A stretch of 60,713 nucleotides of DNA from Anaerolineales bacterium (GTDB lineage Bacteria; Chloroflexota; Anaerolineae; Anaerolineales; UBA6668). The notes beneath the pieces were generated by a model that was not told the origin of the DNA, made no database searches, and worked only from the letters and a program-made list of their open reading frames with translations. Each line of letters starts with the position of its first letter. The stretch's first letter is position 1. Position numbers and translations under genes: made by a program. The stretch lies in NCBI GenBank assembly GCA_020630805.1, contig JAHDIM010000003.1, forward strand, positions 1 to 60,713. The letters are read 5' to 3'. Below are positions 55,827-60,713 of the stretch, in pieces.

Positions 55827-57464
55827 TTAGACCTGATTGATTAGGGCAAACACCAATGGGCGACGGCGCATTTCACCATAGAAGAAATCGCTAACAGTTT
55901 GCTCCACGCGTTTGCGCAAGCTACCATTACCGCCACTTTCTACTTCACGTACAATCCGGCTTTTGGCATCATTGAACAAGCCCTTTGAATCACGTACAAA
56001 CACAAACCCGCGTGAGATCAATTCTGGATCTTCAATCAATTCACCGGTATCCATGTCTACCAACATATTTACAATCACAAAGCCGTCTTCACCAAGCCGG
56101 TTGCGTTCGCGCAATACTGCTGGACCAATGTCCCCAATCCCAGTTCCATCTACATAAATGTAGCGGCCCGGCACGCGTTCGCCAATGTGCATTGAATTTT
56201 GGGTAAATTCCAAAACACGACCGTTTTCTACGGTCGCAATATTTTCTGGCTTAATACCCACTTGTTGGGCCAACCCAGCGTGCGCATGTAGGTGGCGTAG
56301 CTCACCATGTACTGGCACAAAATATTTTGGGCGGAGGATGTTTAGCAGTTGCTTTTGCTCTTCACTATGCGCGTGCCCAGACACGTGCACAGGCAAAATC
56401 GGATCATAAATAACCCGCGCCCCACGTTGGATCAAGCTGTTGATCGTGCGGCTAACTTGTTCTTCATTCCCTGGGATTGCATGCGCAGACACAACAATCG
56501 TGTCGCCTTCCATTGCATCAAAGTCACGGTTTTGCCCACGAGACAACCGCCCCAAAATAGAGCTGCGTTCCCCTTGAGACCCAGTTGACATAATAACAAG
56601 CTTATCTTTAGGAAGTTTTAGCCCTTCAGACAGTGGAATAATTACGCCTTCAGGATCTTTCAAGTGCCCAAGCTTCAAGGCAAGCTTGCTGTTTTCCACC
56701 ATTGAGGTACCAACAAGTGAAACGCGCCGCCCAAACTGAGCCGCCGCATTAATAACCTGTTGCACCCGTGAAACAAGTGAAGAGAAAGACGCCACAATAA
56801 TCCGCCCTTCTGCATCTGAGAAGACGGTACGTAACGCGCCATCGATAATTGCTTCTGATGGGGTGTACCCTGGGCGATCTGCATTCGTAGAATCAGAAAG
56901 CAACGCCAAAACGCCACGGCTTGCAAACTCAGAGAGCTTGCCCATATCGGTTGGAATACCAAGCGTTGGTGTGTTATCTAATTTGAAGTCGCCAGTGTGG
57001 ACAATAAGGCCAGCTGGGGTTGTAATGCCAAGCCCACTTGCATCAGGGACGCTGTGACATACATTGAAGAATTCAACATCAAATGGGCCTAAGCTAATTT
57101 TACCGCCAGGCTCTACAACGTTGATACGTGACTTTGATTTTGCGCCTTTTAGCTTGCGCTCAACCACACCCATCGTAAATGGAGTGCCGTAAAGCGGGAC
57201 ATCTAAATAGTCCATCATGTAGCGAATTGCACCAACATGGTCTTCATGACCATGCGTAAAGACAATTCCTACAACGCGCTCTTTTTTATCGTCCAAATAT
57301 CCCCAGTCTGGGATGATGTGGTCGATACCAGGCATGTCGAATTCCGGAAACATAATCCCTACATCAACAATAAGGATGTTCTTTCCGTACTCAACTACGG
57401 TCATATTCTTCCCAATCTCGCCTAAGCCGCCGATTGGAATAATGCGCAGTTTCTTTTCTGCCAT
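55827..57464 (-). CDS. rnj: Ribonuclease J
   Basis: Metallo-beta-lactamase/beta-CASP ribonuclease. Zinc motif THGHEDHVGA at 70-79 (H-x-H-x-D-H), N-terminal KLRIIPIGGLGEIGKN, HTGDF near 165, SDSTNA-type LLSDSTNADRPGY, beta-CASP HVSGHAHSEEQ and FVPVHGE, and a C-terminal domain ending FALINQV. 545 residues, normal. ATG 57464 has AAAAGGA about ten bases upstream; a frame to 57536 adds 24 residues of no known domain. Confidence 0.97.
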   Translation of the reverse strand: MAEKKLRIIPIGGLGEIGKNMTVVEYGKNILIVDVGIMFPEFDMPGIDHIIPDWGYLDDKKERVVGIVFTHGHEDHVGAIRYMMDYLDVPLYGTPFTMGVVERKLKGAKSKSRINVVEPGGKISLGPFDVEFFNVCHSVPDASGLGITTPAGLIVHTGDFKLDNTPTLGIPTDMGKLSEFASRGVLALLSDSTNADRPGYTPSEAIIDGALRTVFSDAEGRIIVASFSSLVSRVQQVINAAAQFGRRVSLVGTSMVENSKLALKLGHLKDPEGVIIPLSEGLKLPKDKLVIMSTGSQGERSSILGRLSRGQNRDFDAMEGDTIVVSAHAIPGNEEQVSRTINSLIQRGARVIYDPILPVHVSGHAHSEEQKQLLNILRPKYFVPVHGELRHLHAHAGLAQQVGIKPENIATVENGRVLEFTQNSMHIGERVPGRYIYVDGTGIGDIGPAVLRERNRLGEDGFVIVNMLVDMDTGELIEDPELISRGFVFVRDSKGLFNDAKSRIVREVESGGNGSLRKRVEQTVSDFFYGEMRRRPLVFALINQV

Positions 57465-57764
57465 ATTCAATTTTCCTTTTTTACTAAACGTTCTAATGGC
57501 TTCCAGAACGTAAATTTCTTTTATTGTGGCAGACAAAACTCAACTAAATTGAGGGCACTGTCTGCGCTGTCTCTCTTCTTGAATCGGATCTTTTTAAGGC
57601 GTGCAAAATTACAGCAACGAGTGCTGTAAAGCGAAACGGCTTTGAAATTTCCGGAAACTCAAATGCTGTGCCACAAATGATTAGGCTCGAACGATTTTGA
57701 GGATGAAGAGGATAACTATCTATGCGATAGGCACGAATCAAACGCTTAAGTTGTGATTCGCTAG
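57465..57764 (-). promoter_or_regulatory. Structured 5' leader of RNase J
   Basis: About 300 bases between the promoter and the RNase J ATG. Perfect stems in it: CGAATCA/TGATTCG (57734-57760), CTATC/GATAG (57716-57730), TTACAGCA/TGCTGTAA with a 5-base loop then TTTTG (57609-57629), GCAGACA/TGTCTGC enclosing CTCAA/TTGAG (57529-57565) and ACGTTCT/AGAACGT (57488-57511) just before the ribosome site. A 65-codon TTG frame crosses it but has no support. Likely a regulatory leader, possibly for feedback by RNase J. Confidence 0.5.
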
Positions 57765-57768
57765 ATGC

Positions 57769-57797
57769 ATCGTAACATAATCAAAATAGGCTGTCAA
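57769..57797 (-). promoter_or_regulatory. Promoter of RNase J (sigma70-type)
   Basis: On the minus strand a perfect TTGACA (57792-57797), a 17-base spacer and TACGAT (57769-57774). It is the best promoter match seen in the window. A transcript would begin near 57762 and carry the structured leader. Confidence 0.72.
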
Positions 57798-57849
57798 AAC
57801 ACCAAAACACATGTGCGTGCCTGCCCAATGCGCAATATTTTTGTATCAA

Positions 57850-57888
57850 CTTAAAGAAAAACAGGCAGCTCAAATTGAGCCGCCTGTT
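57850..57888 (-). terminator. Rho-independent terminator of the NYN gene
   Basis: Arms at 57860-57873 and 57875-57888 (AACAGGC..GCTCAA with its complement, one mismatch) are followed on the minus strand by TTTCTTTAA. It begins 28 bases after the NYN-gene stop. Confidence 0.85.
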
Positions 57889-57915
57889 AGGGTCAAGACA
57901 ATAACAGGGCGCGTC

Positions 57916-60713
57916 TTACTTGCCGCGTTCTAAATACGCTGCAACGGTGTCTTTTGTGATGTTGAGATTGTACAACGCAGGCGTGTCACTTGATGGTTCC
58001 ATTTGCAAAATGCCAGCCATAACTGCATCCAATACAAGCTGACTAACTTGGAAATCACTTACAGATTGCTTTGCTTCATCACGCAGCATCTGGCAGTGTA
58101 ACTTCAGATCATCAATCGTTGCTGGGAAATTGTTGTAACCGTTCATCCACATTACAACTTGGCGCTTGACTTCTTCATCTGCCAGCAACTCGCGTGTTTC
58201 TTCAACAACCTTGTCACTAATAGCGGAGTCTACTGGCACGGCCAAATCATCCTGCAGGTTGAGCGTTGTTTCAATCAAGGCTGAGTCTGGCTCATCATTG
58301 ACTTGCATAATCGCTTCAATTTCTTCAACAGTTAGCTCTTGGCTTTCTTCAACGCCTTCAAAGATATCTGGCAATTCTTCTTCAGGTGCTGGTGTTGCGG
58401 CAAATTTCTCTGTAATTGAAGAAAGTCCGTCTGTAATTGAAGAAAGTCCGGTTGAAATTGTATCTGCTGCACCCTCACCTAATGGAGAGAGTAAGCCCGC
58501 TGCTGCGGCTGTTCCGGCTGCTGCAATTCCAGTGGCGGCGCTCGTCGCACTGTCCACAGCCGTATCCACAGTGTCGGTTACAGGCGCATCAGCATTTTCC
58601 AAGGCTTGAGTTGTAATCGAGCTACCTAATTCGTTTTCAATCGCCTTGATCTTTTCTCGCAGTTGGAACTGTTGCGTTACTGCACCCGGCAGTTGAATAT
58701 CGTCCTCTGCCACCTCGTCTTCTACAACACTGTCTGCTTCATCAGCAGTCGGCATCTCTACGGCGTCTGCCGCTGGCGTTTCAACAACTGTGTCCTCAAT
58801 CGGGGCAACTTGCTCTTTATCGACTAGGAATGGAGGCAAATCAGGCGTCACGACTGGCTCATCAGCCTCGTCAAGCACAACAACCTCATTTACTGGTGGG
58901 ATTGCAAGCGTTTCAGCCGCTGCTTCAAGGTCTTCTTCAACCGCGGTGGCAGCGTCTTCTATAACTTCAGCAACTTCTGGCATGTCAGCGGTTTCTACCG
59001 CTTCAACTTCAGGCGTTTCTGCAATTTCAGGATCAACACTAGCGTCTGCAGTTGGCGCGTCTTCGGTTGACACATACTCAATGCTTAAATCATCAGTTGC
59101 ATGAATTGGCGCGCTAGAATCTTCCGTTTCGATGACGGCCACAACTTCAGGGACATCATCTGTATCTTCCACCTCAGGCGCTTCAACAGCTTCAGCTGCG
59201 GCAACAGTTTCAGTCTCTGGTTCTACAGCGGGCGCTACGTCCGCATCCATAGACGCTTCAACGGCATCTGCTGCGGGCAAGTCCTGTGGTTCTTCAGCTT
59301 CAACCGCAGCAACCGTCAGTGCTGCAACCGTCGCTTCAACCGGTCCAGGGTCAGGTTCAACATCTACTTCCGCTTCGGCGGTAGGCTCTGGAGTGTTTAC
59401 TTCGCCTGTATTTTCTGGCAAGTACACTTCACGATAGACCCCTTCACCCTCTAGCCGTACCAATCCTGACTTTTCAGCATCAAGCAAGAATTGGTCAAAT
59501 TTTGCAAAGCGTTGCCCTTCACTATTCCGGAAGTCTTTTTCACTGAAATCGCTGTTCAGGCGGCGCATTGTCAACTTCACAATGGAAGCACGCGGGTTGC
59601 GGCCTTCAGCGGCAAGCTTAGTAACGGCCTCTAGCAATAACGCTTGGGCAGATTCAATTGTTAGTTTGTCAGTGGCCTCTTCTACAACAGGATCAGCAGC
59701 TTTAGGGGCAACTGGCGTAGGATCAGGCAATGCGGCCGCAGGTGCTGGTGTTTCAATAGCTGGGGCAACAACCTCTGCCACGGCTTCAACCACTGGGCTT
59801 TCTTTTTCAACCGGTGCAGCTTCAGCCTCAACTTCAGCAGCGGGCGTGACGTCTTCAGCCTCTGTTTTTTGCGGGGCTGGTTTCTTGCTATGCGATTTGT
59901 TACCCTTACGGCGCTTATGATCACGGTCACCCTGACCCTTGCGGCCTTTACTTTTGGGCTTTTCTTTTTCGCTATCTTTACTTTTTTCTGGCTCTTGCGC
60001 GTCATCCTTGAGCAGATGTTCACTGTCTGGCGAAAGTAAAAACTCTTGGTTCTTCTTTTTGCGGATTTGGTAGCCTTTAGGGCCAAGGCGATGCATCAAA
60101 TACGCACGCAGGTCCCGATAGTACCAGTTCTCAGAATTGATCAGGCGGCGATCATCAAACCCTTCAATGGAGGTTTTTAACCATTCAGAAAGTTCATGCA
60201 AGCTAGGCATGTCATGCCCTTGCGCGCGCATTGTTTTTACAATTTCAACTACGCGGTTATCAAGATCAATATCATCAACATCAATCAAACCGATAGAGGC
60301 CGGTGAAATTTGACTGTAAGCCAAAAACTCATCAACAGCAGATTCAAGATTGTCTGACCAGCAGCGGTCTACGCCAACAGCGACAACTTTCTTGCCAGCG
60401 CGCTTGATCGCATTCACCAACGGGATAAAGTCGCCATCGCCAGTGAGCAAGACGAACGTACTGATGCTTTCGTCTTCAGCAAGAACGCGCATCGCATCTA
60501 CCGTCATATAAATATCGACGATATTAGGCTTAGATTTATTGGTGTAGCCGTTGGCTTTGTGCGCTGAAGCAGGCACATGCATGAGGTCAAAACCGCAGTT
60601 ATTTAACCACTGGATTTCGCGAACAAGAAATTTTTCATCCCACTGCCCATAAGCACGCGCAATTTTTACACGTCCATAATCACGACAGCGAGCCATAATA
60701 TCGTTGAAGTTAA
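57916..60713 (-). CDS. NYN-domain (LabA/DUF88) protein with LOTUS-like domains, N-terminus cut by edge
   Basis: The frame is open at the right edge; residues N-F-N-D-I-M precede the ATG at 60696. That ATG is internal, because the first beta strand (the usual LLIDFENL-type acidic motif) is missing. Seen: PNIVDIYMTVDAM and LLTGDGDFIPLVNAIKRAGKKVVAVG of the NYN nuclease core; a basic K/R-rich stretch; a winged-helix LOTUS/OST-HTH-like region (LLLEAVTKLAAEGRNPRASI to LVRLEGEGVYREV); a 380-residue Glu/Ala/Val/Asp/Pro linker; and a C-terminal helical domain. Likely an RNA-binding PIN-like nuclease. Confidence 0.85.
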   Translation of the reverse strand, partial: NFNDIMARCRDYGRVKIARAYGQWDEKFLVREIQWLNNCGFDLMHVPASAHKANGYTNKSKPNIVDIYMTVDAMRVLAEDESISTFVLLTGDGDFIPLVNAIKRAGKKVVAVGVDRCWSDNLESAVDEFLAYSQISPASIGLIDVDDIDLDNRVVEIVKTMRAQGHDMPSLHELSEWLKTSIEGFDDRRLINSENWYYRDLRAYLMHRLGPKGYQIRKKKNQEFLLSPDSEHLLKDDAQEPEKSKDSEKEKPKSKGRKGQGDRDHKRRKGNKSHSKKPAPQKTEAEDVTPAAEVEAEAAPVEKESPVVEAVAEVVAPAIETPAPAAALPDPTPVAPKAADPVVEEATDKLTIESAQALLLEAVTKLAAEGRNPRASIVKLTMRRLNSDFSEKDFRNSEGQRFAKFDQFLLDAEKSGLVRLEGEGVYREVYLPENTGEVNTPEPTAEAEVDVEPDPGPVEATVAALTVAAVEAEEPQDLPAADAVEASMDADVAPAVEPETETVAAAEAVEAPEVEDTDDVPEVVAVIETEDSSAPIHATDDLSIEYVSTEDAPTADASVDPEIAETPEVEAVETADMPEVAEVIEDAATAVEEDLEAAAETLAIPPVNEVVVLDEADEPVVTPDLPPFLVDKEQVAPIEDTVVETPAADAVEMPTADEADSVVEDEVAEDDIQLPGAVTQQFQLREKIKAIENELGSSITTQALENADAPVTDTVDTAVDSATSAATGIAAAGTAAAAGLLSPLGEGAADTISTGLSSITDGLSSITEKFAATPAPEEELPDIFEGVEESQELTVEEIEAIMQVNDEPDSALIETTLNLQDDLAVPVDSAISDKVVEETRELLADEEVKRQVVMWMNGYNNFPATIDDLKLHCQMLRDEAKQSVSDFQVSQLVLDAVMAGILQMEPSSDTPALYNLNITKDTVAAYLERGK
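58409..58450. repeat. Perfect 21-bp tandem duplication in the NYN gene
   Basis: Two adjacent identical 21-base copies (58409-58429 and 58430-58450) encode repeated SSITDGL/SSITEK-type heptads in the acidic linker. The length is a multiple of three, so the frame is kept. Such a site can expand or contract by slippage. Confidence 0.9.

Noticed and set aside
57544-57741. 65-codon minus-strand frame in the RNase J leader
   Set aside because: It needs a TTG start with no ribosome site, has no recognisable domain, and lies over several inverted repeats.
58166-59920. Long plus-strand frames rich in Ser, Ala, Thr opposite the NYN gene
   Set aside because: They are the complement of the Glu/Ala/Val-rich linker; biased codons keep the opposite strand open. 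No start site or family support.
60694-60696. ATG as the true start of the NYN protein
   Set aside because: The frame is open through the edge with family-like residues before it, and the first NYN strand would be missing; treated as an internal Met.
1-60713. CRISPR arrays, insertion sequences, tRNA genes
   Set aside because: No regular spaced repeats, transposase-like frames, terminal repeats or cloverleaf-like stretches seen in the gaps.

Overview
The window is a surface-glycan biosynthesis locus of a bacterium, followed on the right by two housekeeping-type genes (RNase J and a NYN-domain protein). All 56 supportable coding regions lie on the minus strand, so transcription runs from high to low coordinates. 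Single-base gaps, ATGA overlaps and short overlaps are common, so positions 55652 to 464 look like one very long operon or a few nested ones. A free-standing RNase J next to a NYN/LOTUS-type protein, the moderate GC content and the frequent GTG/TTG starts fit a Gram-positive-like or Chloroflexota organism. Chloroflexota (Anaerolineae-like) is my best guess, but nothing in the window fixes the phylum.

Layout in order of transcription, right to left. (1) 57916-60713: NYN-domain protein, cut by the right edge and closed by a clear terminator. (2) 55827-57464: RNase J, behind a good sigma70-type promoter and a leader of about 300 nt rich in hairpins. (3) 33678-55652: nonulosonic-acid (sialic-acid-like) block. 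It has three different NeuB-family synthases, one PseG-like hydrolase, two SpsF-type cytidylyltransferases (one fused to a class III aminotransferase), two DegT aminotransferases, acetyltransferases and an SDR. It also has a Gfo/Idh oxidoreductase, an AsnB-like amidotransferase, a PIG-L deacetylase, WbqC, ATP-grasp, HAD and a UGM-like flavoprotein. (4) 20391-33573: AT-richer methyltransferase and glycosyltransferase block with FkbM, CmcI, TylF, GT11-like and HlpA-like genes, a DUF6044-like membrane protein and two paralogues of an unrecognised family. (5) 12712-20348: CDP-glucose route (RfbF, RfbG, an RfbC-like epimerase, a DegT aminotransferase) with two paralogous sugar C-methyltransferases and a second UGM-like flavoprotein. 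(6) 2465-11379: more FkbM genes, an epimerase, glycosyltransferases, and a PglE/PglF pair for a bacillosamine-like 4-amino sugar. (7) 1-2461: a GT-C-like membrane protein and the start of an ABC exporter that may flip the finished oligosaccharide.

Together the genes appear to make one or more oligosaccharides containing CMP-nonulosonates, a CDP-derived branched or amino 6-deoxysugar and a UDP-4-amino sugar. At least seven glycosyltransferases would assemble them, about fourteen methyltransferase-like enzymes would decorate them, and an ABC flippase may export them. The initiating phosphoglycosyl transferase, a recognisable Wzy/Wzx pair, PseB and a LegG/NeuC hydrolase are not seen. No tRNA, rRNA, CRISPR array or insertion sequence was found.
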